In this document: positions 32,087 through 42,434 of the stretch, piece by piece
Layout of the letters: every line of letters begins with the position of its first letter
Position numbering within the stretch: position 1 is the first letter of the stretch
Assembly: GCA_034406715.1 (NCBI GenBank)
Contig: CP137871.1
Coordinates: 868,001-932,000 of the forward strand
Length of the DNA stretch: 64,000 nt
Direction of reading: 5' to 3'
Source of the DNA: Rhodotorula mucilaginosa
Taxonomy: Eukaryota; Basidiomycota; Microbotryomycetes; Sporidiobolales; Sporidiobolaceae
Translations under genes and position numbers: made by a program
The notes under the pieces: generated by a model
Databases searched by the model: none
What the model was told of the DNA's origin: nothing
The model's input: the letters and a program-made list of their open reading frames with translations, nothing else

Positions 32087-34554
32087 ATGGTCGCAAGAGC
32101 TGCTCACAAGAAACCGACCGCCATCATCGTCGGCGCAGGCATCGGCGGAACCGCATCGGCAGCCAGGCTCTCGCAGGCTGGGTTTGACGTGACGGGTATG
32201 CCCTTCCCTCCCTTATCGCAGCATCGAGAGCATCGCAGTGCGCCGGAGATGGCGCTGGGAGACTGACTCTACTCTGCTCCCTGCAGTCCTCGAAAAGAAC
32301 GACTTTGCCGGAGGGCGCTGCAGCATCTTTACCGATCCTTCGGGCAAGCATCGCTTCGACACCGGTCCCTCGCTCTACCTCATCCCGCGCCTGTTTGAGG
32401 AGGCGTTCAAGGACCTCGGTACGAGTCTCGACAAGGAAGGGATCAAGCTCGTCAAATGCGAACCGAATTACCGCATCGTCTTCCCGGACAAGGAGGTCGT
32501 CGAGATGAGCAGCGACCTGACAAAGATGAAGCAAGAAGTCGAGCGCTGGGAGGGCGAACAGGGCTTTGAAGGGTGAGTCTTTGTCCTCACGCCCGCGCCT
32601 TCCAAGTCGGCGCTCGTCTGCTCGGCTACACCGAAAAGCCCGCGCCAAGACGTTTTCACGTGCCGCCGATGGCGATCGACTCTTTTCTCGCTCGTTGGAC
32701 AAGTCCGCAAAGTTGCGTCGACGAGGCCGCACCCGCTGACTGTATATGTGCTTGGTGATTGATTGGGATGCAGGTTTCTGGGATTCCTCAAGGAGGGTCA
32801 CGCGCACATGGAGTTGTCGATGATCCACGTCCTGCACCGCAACTTCACCTCGCTGCTCTCGATGGTCCGCCCCTCTTTGATCGTCAACCTCCGCAAGCTC
32901 CATCCCTTTGTCTCGGTTGTGAGTCTGCGAGTCGCTGATCTGTCGGGCTCTATTCCCTCCCTCCTCGTCATCAAACCCGTTCTTCGGACGCGTCCCGAAT
33001 CATCCCACAGGATTGCTGATGAGCGTCACACAAACCCAGTACACCCGCGCCACCAAGTACTTCAAGACGGAGCGTATGCGTCGTGCTTTCACCTTTGCCG
33101 CCATGTACCTCGTGAGCCTCTTTCCTCGACGTTTGTTGCCGCAGACCGGAGAAGCTCACCGGTCCCCTTGTGCGCTGCGACAGGGCATGTCGCCGTTTGA
33201 TGCTCTCGGTGCCTACAATCTCCTGCAATACACCGAACACTGCGAAGGTATCCTGTACCCGCTCGGCGGCTTTGCGCAGGTTCCGCTCGCCCTGCAGCGG
33301 ATCGCCGAGCGCAACGGCGCAAACTTCAGGTTCAACTCGGCCGTCAAGAGCGTCACCGTCGAGGCCGGCCAGGCACGGGGAGTCGAGCTCGAGAACGGCG
33401 AGAAGCTCAAGGCCGACGTCGTCCTCGTCAACGCCGACTTGGTCTGGTCGATGGCTCACCTGTACAAGGAGACGAGCTATTCGAAGCGCCTGGAAGAGAA
33501 GCCCGTCAGCTGCTCGTCGATCTCGTTCTACTGGTCCATGAAGCGGTTCGTTTTGTTTGGTCCGGACCAACACCGCTGCGCATCGATCCTGACATGTCTC
33601 CGTTTGAAACAGGAAAATCCCGGAGCTCAACTCTCACACCATCTTCCTCGCTGAAGAGTACCGAGAGTGAGTGAACTTGCAAGCCTGAGCATCTGGTTGC
33701 TTGCTGCTGACACAGCACTCCCTCTTCAGGTCTTTCGACTCGATTTTTACCGAGCACAAGATTCCTCACGAGCCTTCTTTCTACGTCAATGTTCCGAGTC
33801 GGCACGACCCTTCGTGAGCTCCCCTCTCAGTGTTCGCTACCGCACCTTATAGACAGATGTTGACGCCTTCCGCGTGTGTAGGGCTGCTCCGGAGGACCGC
33901 GACTCGGTCATCGTGCTCGTTCCGGTCGGTCACATCTCGGCTGCCCTGCCGAAATCTTCGGACTGGGACAAGGTCGTCGAGGAGACGCGCGTCAAGGTCA
34001 TCACCGAGATTGAGCGGCGCTTAGACTTGACCGGCTTCCGCGACTTGATCGAGCACGAGACGGTCAATACTCCGATCACCTGGGGCGAGAAGTTCAACCT
34101 GCACCGCGGCAGCATCCTCGGTCTCAGCCACAGCTTCTTGCAAGTCCATTCCCTCAACTCTGAAAGCACTGGGAGCTGATATCGAAGTGAAAATGCAGCA
34201 ACGTCCTCGCCTTCCGACCAAAGACTCGCCACCCGACCGTCAAGAATGCGTACTTTGTCGGCGCGTCTGCTCACCCGGGAACTGGGTAGGTTGCGCCTCG
34301 TTCCTTGAGTTTACTGCGTTTGCTGACGAAGTGTTCTTGTCCTTCGTAGTGTTCCGATCGTGCTTGCCGGCGCCCGCATGGCGACAACGCAGATCCTCGA
34401 CGACCTCAAGATGCCGATCCCGAAGCAGTGGGAAGTCAGCGCGAGCGAGCTCGCGACGCACCGGACACTGCGCGATGCCGCCGGCGGTGCTACCTTGCTC
34501 GCCGCTCTGACCCTCCTGATCGCCATCATCGTGGCTCTGTACTTGCGGCGATGA
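32087..34554 (+). CDS. crtI: Phytoene desaturase (CrtI / CAR1)
   Basis: Ten exons (32087..32195, 32287..32572, 32774..32918, 33040..33111, 33184..33545, 33613..33666, 33730..33813, 33882..34139, 34199..34285, 34350..34554); 553 residues. The FAD-binding Rossmann fold opens the protein (AIIVGAGIGGTASAARL, then LEKNDFAGGRCS), followed by RFDTGPSLYLIPRLFEEAF, LYPLGGFAQVPLALQRIA, FYVNVPSRHDPSAAPEDRDS and the C-terminal bacterial-type desaturase block FRPKTRHPTVKNAYFVGAS, HPGTGVPIVLAGARMA. A single hydrophobic helix (ATLLAALTLLIAIIVALYL) ends it, consistent with membrane anchoring. The enzyme desaturates phytoene to lycopene or the more desaturated products that lead to torulene. Intron 8 (34140..34198) starts GCAAGT; only this GC-AG joint yields SHSFFNVLAFRP. 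Confidence 0.97.
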
Positions 34555-34704
34555 TCTTCAGATGGTTCTTCTCTCTCCCCAGTTTGCCAGCGCTGCTCGT
34601 TGTTTTACAGATTGTTGCATCTACTCAGACCATGCCTCCCCCTTCGTACCTAGAACTACGCCTCGCGCGTGCAATGTCGATGTCTACCTCAGGCTTCTAT
34701 AGTC

Positions 34705-37700
34705 TCAGAAATCTCCTACACTTCGACCGAAATGGTGACCTTTGGCGACCGTCAACCAAGGTGTGGATTTGCCGTCCATCGTCGTGCTGTTGACCTCGTT
34801 GCCCCACCAGACGAGCTTGAGGCCGTGATAAGAGAGAGCGAAGAAGATAATGATGGTGGCGAGAGCCGTGCCCGTGTCGAGCGCCGCGCTGAGGAGATCT
34901 GCACGAGCTCAAAGCGAAAGGTCAGCGGACGGTCGAGAGCACTCTGACGAGAGTTGCCTACAGTTGTACTTCTTCCACCAGAGGAAGGCTCGCCGGCGGA
35001 TCGCATAGTTGAACACGAAACCGGTGATGAACCAGAGCGAATACTGGGCGCAGGAAGCGGGCGGAATGTTGCCGGCAGAGTTGAAGAAGATTGGCACGTT
35101 CACATAGCGGAGCCATGAACGAGGCCATCGTCGGTAGGCGGCGTAGAAAAGCACAGTGACGACGGGACCGATCCAGAAGAAGTGAAGGAGTGCCGAATAC
35201 GTTTCGCCGGCAGCGAACATGCGCTGCGGTCCGATCGCGCCCTGCGAAGAACCACTGTCAGGTTTGCGAGGCGGTGCCGTCTGGAAGCGGGCGAGCATTC
35301 TCACCCAGATCACAGAACTGTTATGCACCACTTTCGTGCCCTGGCACGTAAAGCGATTGGCTTTTGTCGGGCTGCAGAGGTCTTTGATGTTGCCTGCGGG
35401 TACAGGGGTCTTAGCTCAGTACGAACTGAAGAGTGACCGCGGCGAAAAGTCTCACCTTGCATCCAAGTGAGCACTCCAACTTGAACCACACAGGAAAGCA
35501 CCGACGCGTAGATTTGCGCCGCGAAAGCGGTCCGGGGCGGGATTTTGAGGTAAGATACGAGCTTGAGATCTTGTGCAAAGTCGAGTCCGTGCTTTACACA
35601 CGTAGAGAAACTGGTCAGGCCCGAAGAACAGTAGAGAAGGCCAGAACGCAGACACACCTTAACGCTACGCGCGCAGAAGATTTGGTCAGTCAAGCTCAGT
35701 AATTTCGCTGAAGAACGGAAAGCAACTAACCTGTTGTACCCGTCTAAACGAGAGGAGCAGAAGGCGTTGTCAGCTCCAGGCAGGGACGTCGTCGGACCTG
35801 CACACGGGATTCCGACGACGTACACTGCGACCAGAAAAGGTGTCAGCAGAAGTGCTAGACCGCTCTGGTGTTCCTGCCGCTCACCATTTTCACCATTATG
35901 TTCGCGACTGGTTTTCCAGGCCTGTGTAGAAAGCGATCCCGAGTGAGCTTGAGTCGAAGACGCACCACCCCGAATTTCGGTCTCACCAAGCGTAACCGGC
36001 GATCAGTTCCGTGATGATGTTGAGGAAAACCCGCTGATTAGTCGTGCTGTAGAGGCTGGAAAGTCAGACCTGTACGAGCGATACGCTTGGCCTCGGTTCA
36101 TCAGTCCAGCCTCGAAAACCGTTGGCGGCTAAATGACAGGCTCCTAAATTTTGGCGTGTTGCGCAGGGTCAGGCGCGGGAGTCGACATACCCTTGCAGTA
36201 TACCTTCAGGCACGATCAGAAGCACACCCATGCCCCACGTCACGACGATGAAGCCCCATACGGGAAGTTGCGTGTCCCAATACCTGCGCAACCGTCAAGT
36301 CAGCGTCCACTCCTCGGGGCAAACGACGCCCGTCGCCAAGCAGTATACTTGTAGCGAAGGTGTCAGCGGACATACCGAATCGTGAAGATGCCGAGTCCGA
36401 GGACTACGAGCGCGAGTGTGGCGTACCACCTTCCGACCGTGAGAAGTTGTCAGCTCAAAGCTAGCTCACGCGAGCGGCAACACGCTCTCGGGAGGATAAA
36501 CCGGCAGCTCACCAGTCGGGAACTTCTTTGTAAGCTCGCATCAGTCGCTGATGGATGTCTTCGCCTCCCGCCTTCGGATTCCGAAGCCGAGCCCAGATCT
36601 GCTTCCGGTTGTAGAGGAAGGTGTGCACGAAGATCGAGGTGCACGCCGCAAAGTTGAGGCAGTACCTGTCATTCGGCACGTTGTCAGCACCTCGAAATCG
36701 TTATGGACGAAAGTCGGAAGCTCACGACAGAGAGTAGGCCATCGAGATGTACATCGGCGAATACGACCGGTACTTCTCGAGGTCGAACAAGTTGTCTGTC
36801 ATGACTCGCGTGACGTTGTACTGGGAACAGCAGCGAGTCAGCTTCTGGGCTGAAGCTTGCGGCTCTCGTTGTGACGCTTTTACCTTTGCGCCGGTGTTGT
36901 CGAAAGTGGAGCTCGAAAGGATGGGCAGACTGGAGGGGACAGATCACTTTTAGTACGGGCCCGCATGTAGGAACAAGGACGTTATACTCACTAGCCGGAA
37001 TACCAGACGTTGTTGTAGTACAAGATCGGCGCAACACCGAGAAAGAAGATTGCGACCGCAGCCCAGCACTGTCCCGCAAGTCGCAGTCAGCAGGACTGCG
37101 TCGGCTGCAAATTCAGGTAGAATTTTCACATTTGCGGTGATGTAGAAAGGCGTCGTGAGCGGCTGCCCGGCGTACGTGATCTGTGTCCAGTCGAATGAGA
37201 TGGGGATGAGGCCGAGTCCCGAGTTCATCTGTAGAACGGACGGATCAGCCTAAACGATATTGGATTCGGTCGGCGGGAAAGAGTTTATTGTGCCACTTAC
37301 GCCGAAGACGGTGTTGACTTTTTGGTTATTCGGAGCGATGTAGCAGGCGAAAGCGAACGTGGAGAGCGATTGCCAAATGTAGTCGGGGAACCTTTTTTGC
37401 GGGAGATCGTGTCAATGAGGACGCACGGCGAGAAACGAGCCACAATCAACGCACCAGAACCACACGAACGAGCCGAGAGTGACAGCGCAGAAGAAGCGGT
37501 ACCGCGAGATCCGCCAGCCATTGGACGAAACGTGCTCTTCCGGTTCGTGGAGAGCCCGGAATAGAGCGGTCGACGGCAGAGCCGAGGGCCAAATCATAGC
37601 TGCGGGATAGACGATGATCCGGCGTGCGAGGCCGGCCAGTCCGAAGCCGAGCATCTGGGTCGTGAGGATGTACAGAACGCCGAATGCCGGACCGAAATCC

Positions 37701-38520
37701 TGCTTGCGGTCCCAATACTGGGAGGTTGTCATGGCGACGAGACTGCCCGCGGCGTATGCACTGCTTCCTGTGAGGTTGACGCACTGCATAGGGGTGAGGC
37801 CGAGCGTCGCAAGGCAGAATTATCAGCACGGTTCGGGCTTCGATGAAAGCACGCCAATGTCGACTGACCAAGGCTATAAGGCCGTGCTCCTTCATGTTCC
37901 ATGGACCGGGGTTGAGGCGGAACGAAAAGCGTCCGTAGCCGATCTTGCAGTCGGGAAAGGCGCTCGCCCACGCCCTGCCGAGGGGATGGACCAGAATCTG
38001 CGCCACCGTGTATCCGATTGACAGGCTCGGCTGTTCCCGGAAAGACTTGGTGAGCATCCTGGATGTAGGAGCTGAACGTCCGCGGAGAGGGACTCACGTA
38101 GCGCAGCGAGAAGAACATGTTGCAACCGGCAAAGATGATTGTCGTCAAGGTAACGAAGAACCACATCCGGAAATCTGCAGAGGAGAGGTCAGCTCGCAGT
38201 TCAGCGTCCAAGCACGGCCGATACGTACTGTTGATCTGACTGGTGGGATCATCGGACGTGGAAACTGAGGCGTTGACCTCCGGAAACGGCGACTCGTCGC
38301 CGTCGACGTTGACTTCGAACGCCTCGGCGGGAGTGAGTTCCGTAACCTCGGCGACTTTGCTCAGGTTCTTCGAATCGGAAGCATCGTTGCTGTAGCCGGG
38401 ATCCTTCTCAATGTCGTAGTCTGGAGGCTCTTTTTCGAGAGAAGGTGTGTCGCTTGCACTCCGTGCATGATCAGCAGCGAGCGTCGGCAGCGCTTCGACG
38501 GAAGGCGACGGCGGACTCAT
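34705..38520 (-). CDS. Oligopeptide transporter (OPT family)
   Basis: Exons placed: 38520..38229, 38174..38098, 38030..37869, 37783..37455, 37391..37301, 37228..37130, 37068..36992, 36929..36884, 36820..36726, 36665..36513, 36429..36376, 36283..36191, 36055..35987, 35921..35885, [unresolved], 35743..35731, 35664..35658, 35591..35456, 35393..35305, 35241..34962, 34898..34705. OPT signatures are [73 protein letters not shown] and [15 protein letters not shown], with a very long acidic cytosolic N-terminus and about 14-16 helices. It should import tetra/pentapeptides or glutathione with protons at the plasma membrane. Between 35885 and 35743 no GT-AG exon restores phase cleanly, so total length is unknown (about 790 residues). 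Exons of 13 and 7 nt are required to read [17 protein letters not shown]. It sits inside the carotenoid locus. Confidence 0.88.
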
Positions 38521-39301
38521 GGCAAGATGAGCAGGCGAACAGCACACAACGGAAAAGCGAAGAGTCGTGCGCTTTGCTGTCGGAGAGGTGCTCTTGAAGT
38601 TGAGCCGGTGCGAGCGCACGCAAGAGGCTGAACACACGCGCAGCCTGAACTTCGATCGCCGGAAAGCTCAGCACCTATGCTCAGCAGCTGTACGCACGCC
38701 ATGAAGCCAGCGCAAGGTACCATGGGCAGCCAGTGTTCGTGCAGGAACGGGGCACCCCCGTGCGTGAAGCGGGCGCGGCGGGGTGAGGAGCTAAATGTAG
38801 GCTGAGCAACGTTGTAGAGTTGCGGAGCTTGGTCTGCAAGTCGAAGGCTAAAGTCGCGTAAGAGCGGAGAGTCGGGTCGCGAAAGATAAGGAGCGATTGC
38901 GCGACTGGATCGCCCGCAGTAGCAATATCACCCCCCAAGGTAGCTGGCTTCGTGTCCATGTACAGGTCTGGTATCCCATCTGTAAGGATGCGAGCTACGC
39001 CGATGAAGAGAAATGCACAAGGGCGAGATCCGGAGAGAGAATATGCGCGAGCTCTGCAGAGCGCTCTCCGTCCGAGCACAACGTCCGGGATCGTTTCCGC
39101 GCTCTTTGTTGCTCTTTGTTGCTCTTTGTGGGTAGCTCTCTACCCTCAAGCGGCACGATTCAGTGAAGCGAGAAGTTTGCGGAACGACAGGTGACTTTGC
39201 AAAGTTATCATACGACACAAAAAAGGGAATCGATGCGATGCGAGATTAAGTGCGGGTGTATGGAGGAGTATGTTCTGTGTACTAGCGTGAAGATCACGCG
39301 T
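38521..39301. other. Intergenic, OPT promoter and carotenoid oxygenase 3' end
   Basis: About 780 bases between two minus-strand genes of the carotenoid locus. It holds a three-copy 10-bp tandem repeat at 39101-39130. No coding exon was recognised. Confidence 0.5.
39101..39130 (+). repeat. Tandem 10-bp repeat, GCTCTTTGTT x3
   Basis: Three consecutive 10-base units, the third ending in G instead of T, upstream of the OPT gene. Confidence 0.9.
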
Positions 39302-41604
39302 CTATGAGGTCGCAGTCGGGCGAGCGCGAATGGATGGAGACGAGCGTTGATGTTGGAGGTCGTCGGCTGCGAACCAGTGACCGTGCAGACCGTATGGAAC
39401 TACGGGAAATCAGATCGGTCAGCCAACGCGCAGTCCCGGACATAGTAGAGTGCAGGTACTTACCTCGCTGAGGCAGCTTGACTCGGGCGATGACGGTGCG
39501 CATGTCCCAAGCATCGACGACCCACAGCTCGCTGCGGGCATCCTTGAACGGACGTCCGGAAACAGGGTCGATCTGCCGTTCATCAAAGACGTAGGTGAGG
39601 AGGAACCCGTCATCCTCGGCGCGCGGGTCACTGCGGGGAACGAAGGAGGGCTCTTGGGCGTAGTGAAGCGGCGGCAACTCGAACAACCGGATCGCAACGT
39701 CGTCCGAGTCGGCGATCTCGGTCGCGGAGGAGGAGGATTTTGAACCGCCACGAGGAGTCTGGCTCGAGAGAACTTCGGCAATCGTGCGCTGGTCGACTGG
39801 CGTTTCGGCATCTTGCTTTCCTGCCTCGGCGCGCTTGATGCCGCGCTGGATGAGGGCGGTGGCGTTGATCTTGACGAGGCAATCGATCTTGGCGGCACCG
39901 CCGAGAGCGGCATCAAAGTTGCCGTGTTTGATGCTGCAGCCGTAGACGTACTTTGCCGGTCCGACAACGCGGTCTTGCGGAACGGTCGGGAACTCGAAAG
40001 GGATCGACGCGAGTGGGAACTGATGAGACGGCTCGAGGGTCTGACTCGCCGAGTTCGAGGTCGGGAACCGGTAATAGTAGAGCTCGCATGCTTCCTTGGC
40101 GCCGGCGGGCAACTCTTGCGACTTTGGAAGCATGAGATTGCCGGCAGAGTAGACGAGACGCGGCGAGTTGAGACGGCAGCAGACGAGGTTCACCGCCGCG
40201 AGGGACTCGGGCGAGTTCGCTGTGTATTCGTCGTAGGCGAAGGCGGTGTGGAAGATGATGCAGGCGGGAGCAAGGTACCACCGAACGAGGTTGGGAGCGT
40301 GGCGAGGAAAAACGCCGAATCGAGTCGGCGACGCAGGCTCATAGCCGATGACGGGCTTGCCGAGGGCGAGGTTGCGAGGGTCGAGAGAGAGGGGCGTGTC
40401 GAGGAGGATTGAATGTGTCCGAGACGCGGCCATGTCGTGCATCATGCGAGGAGCGGAAATGGGGACAGGGGCGGCGAGCAGCCTGGGCGTGACCTTTTTC
40501 TCGGACGGGGTCGGAGTGTGCGTCGACGGCACGACAGAGTAGCTCAGATATGGCGGCAAGAACGTCATGTGGAACAGCATGAGCTCGCCGGTGTGCGGAT
40601 CGTATTTCGGCTGCAGGAGGAAGCAGCTCAACTTGTCAGAGGTAGGTTTTTTGCAAGCCAAAGCCGCCGTCGACTTACATGTGCAGTCGTCCACTCTTTC
40701 ATCCACCCGAGCATGCCCTCGCGGAGGCCTGTCTCTCCGTTTTCGCCTTCGAGACTGTAGTACCCGACGGTGTCGAGTTCTGGCAAAGTGACCCAAGTCA
40801 TCGGCCCGCTCTCGCAAGTGGCGAGAGCTCGCCCGTCGTGCCACAGTAGTGATGTATTGGCGACCGAGAGATGGCGCAAGGGAGACTTGGTGAAGAAGGA
40901 GCAAAAGGCGAGGAAAACGGCGCGAAAGATGGCGAAGAGGACAAGGTGCAGGCTCGTCACGCCACCGAGGAGAGTCGCGATCGACGGCAGGATGGGATCC
41001 CGGACCCCGAGCTCCTTGGATGCGAGAAAGACGTCGGTCAAGACGTAACGGTTGATAAAGGTTGGCTGGACGCGCTGCTTCGGGTCCGAAGTCGAGCAGG
41101 AAGCCTTCTCAAAAAAGACGCCCGACAGCATGCCGTCGCCGTCAAACTGCCACACGTGCGCGTCAGTCGGTGGGCGTCCAATGGAAGAGAAGTGTGGCAA
41201 GGAAAAGCGCACCCAATGATATGCAGGTCCGTCGCCCGAACCGTTCTGCAATTCTGCGAGAGCGGGCTCGCCTCCGTTCCGGACGTACATCCTGCTTGGC
41301 GGAGTCGCGGTCAGCTTCTCTTACAGCGAGAGACAGGCGAGGGTTCCACTCACCCTCCGCCGAGTTCTTCCGGGATGTCTCCGGTCCATTCGCACCGTTC
41401 CAAGATGCGTTCCTCGCGGATCGGGGTGAAATTGCCCGTCTTGTACGGGTGCGGGTTGGTCGCTCCGCCCATGACCGGACCGGAGCTTTCCTCTAGCATG
41501 ATTGGTGGCTCAGGCGGGCCAATGCAAGTGAGAAAGAGCCTCCAGGAGCTGCTGGTCGGCGAGGCGAGACGGAGGCCGAGTTCGAGTCGATGCGAAAAGC
41601 GCAA
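39302..41604 (-). CDS. Carotenoid cleavage oxygenase (RPE65/CCD family)
   Basis: Exons 41604..41354, 41291..41213, 41146..40679, 40610..39464 and 39399..39302 give 680 residues. CCD marks are NPHPYKTGNFTPI and DIPEELGGGMYVRNGGEP near the start, YHWFDGDGMLSGVFF, LLWHDGRALATCESGP, KYDPHTGELMLFHMTFLPPY, MMHDMAASRTHSILLDTPL, ACIIFHTAFAYDE and the C-terminal IARVKLPQRVPYGLHGHWF. The conserved histidines that hold the non-haem iron fit the His residues in the HDMAASRTH, IFHTAF and GLHG segments. Such enzymes split carotenoids oxidatively into apocarotenoids or retinal. Translation could start at 41499 (MLEESSGPV) rather than 41604. Position beside crtYB and crtI supports a pathway role. The 66-nt intron 41212..41147 is in frame and stop-free. 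Confidence 0.93.
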
Positions 41605-42434
41605 AAGCTGAGCAGTTGGCGTGCAGTCGGTCCGAGCGTCTCGCTGCCAGACCCGGTCCGGACTTGATGGGTCCTGGATGACTGTAGTCTCGAGCAGATG
41701 GTCACAGAGTGTAGAGACGTCGCGATGTTACGACGACGTTTTGGTTGTCAAAATTGGGTGTCGACGTCAGCGATCGGTCGGGCGTCTTTTTTTTCCTCGG
41801 CCGCGGAGACCGCTTTGGGGATGCGCACTCGGTCATACTCTCCTTGTAGCTCGTTCGACTGCGTGTACGTACTCTGCCTGTGTCCATAGCGCATCCAGTG
41901 TTCCATGCGCCGTCGCGTGTGGAAGCTCGGATCGGGCTGCAGAGGCCCGAGCCGACGTGGCTTCCGGAAGTCGGCACGTGCTTGGAAATCGCGAAGCTGC
42001 GACGATCGTTTTCTCGGAGAGAGGCCGAGTCGAAGGATCCTTGCTCTCCCGCCGCCCTGTGGATCGTGTAGCGTCGGATGCTAGCATGGAGTCGGGAATC
42101 AAACATTTGATTCGCGGCATCTCTTCCGCCAGGGACACGAGCGACAGGGAGAGACGAGTGCGAGCGTGAGCAGACAGCTGGACGCATTCGATGCCGCTGG
42201 CTCAACACCATTAAGAGGCTCCGGACTGGAATGTAGACCTCCTTGACAGTGAAGCGAGTGCGGCCATGCCCCCGGCAATGACGGTACTGCGAGGATGAGA
42301 GAAAGACGAGTCGTCGACTGTCCGAGCGATCGCGATCCTCTCGCCGAGTCGCTTCTGCCTTTCCGCTCCTGCAAGCTCTGGTGCCTACAGTACGCGATCG
42401 AGGGCTGTGTTGTATTGTGTGCGCTTCGGTTGGG
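41605..42434. promoter_or_regulatory. Divergent promoter, carotenoid oxygenase / crtYB
   Basis: About 830 bases separate the start codons of the oxygenase (minus) and crtYB (plus), so regulation is probably shared. GATC cores are scattered through it, for example CGATCGCGATCC at about 42327-42338; GATC-type elements bind White Collar photoreceptor complexes in fungi, but the spacing here proves nothing. A T-run of eight is at about 41787-41794. Confidence 0.55.

Noticed and set aside
41605-42434. White Collar light-response elements in the divergent promoter
   Set aside because: GATC occurs often by chance in this GC-balanced sequence; no phased pair strong enough to list as a site.
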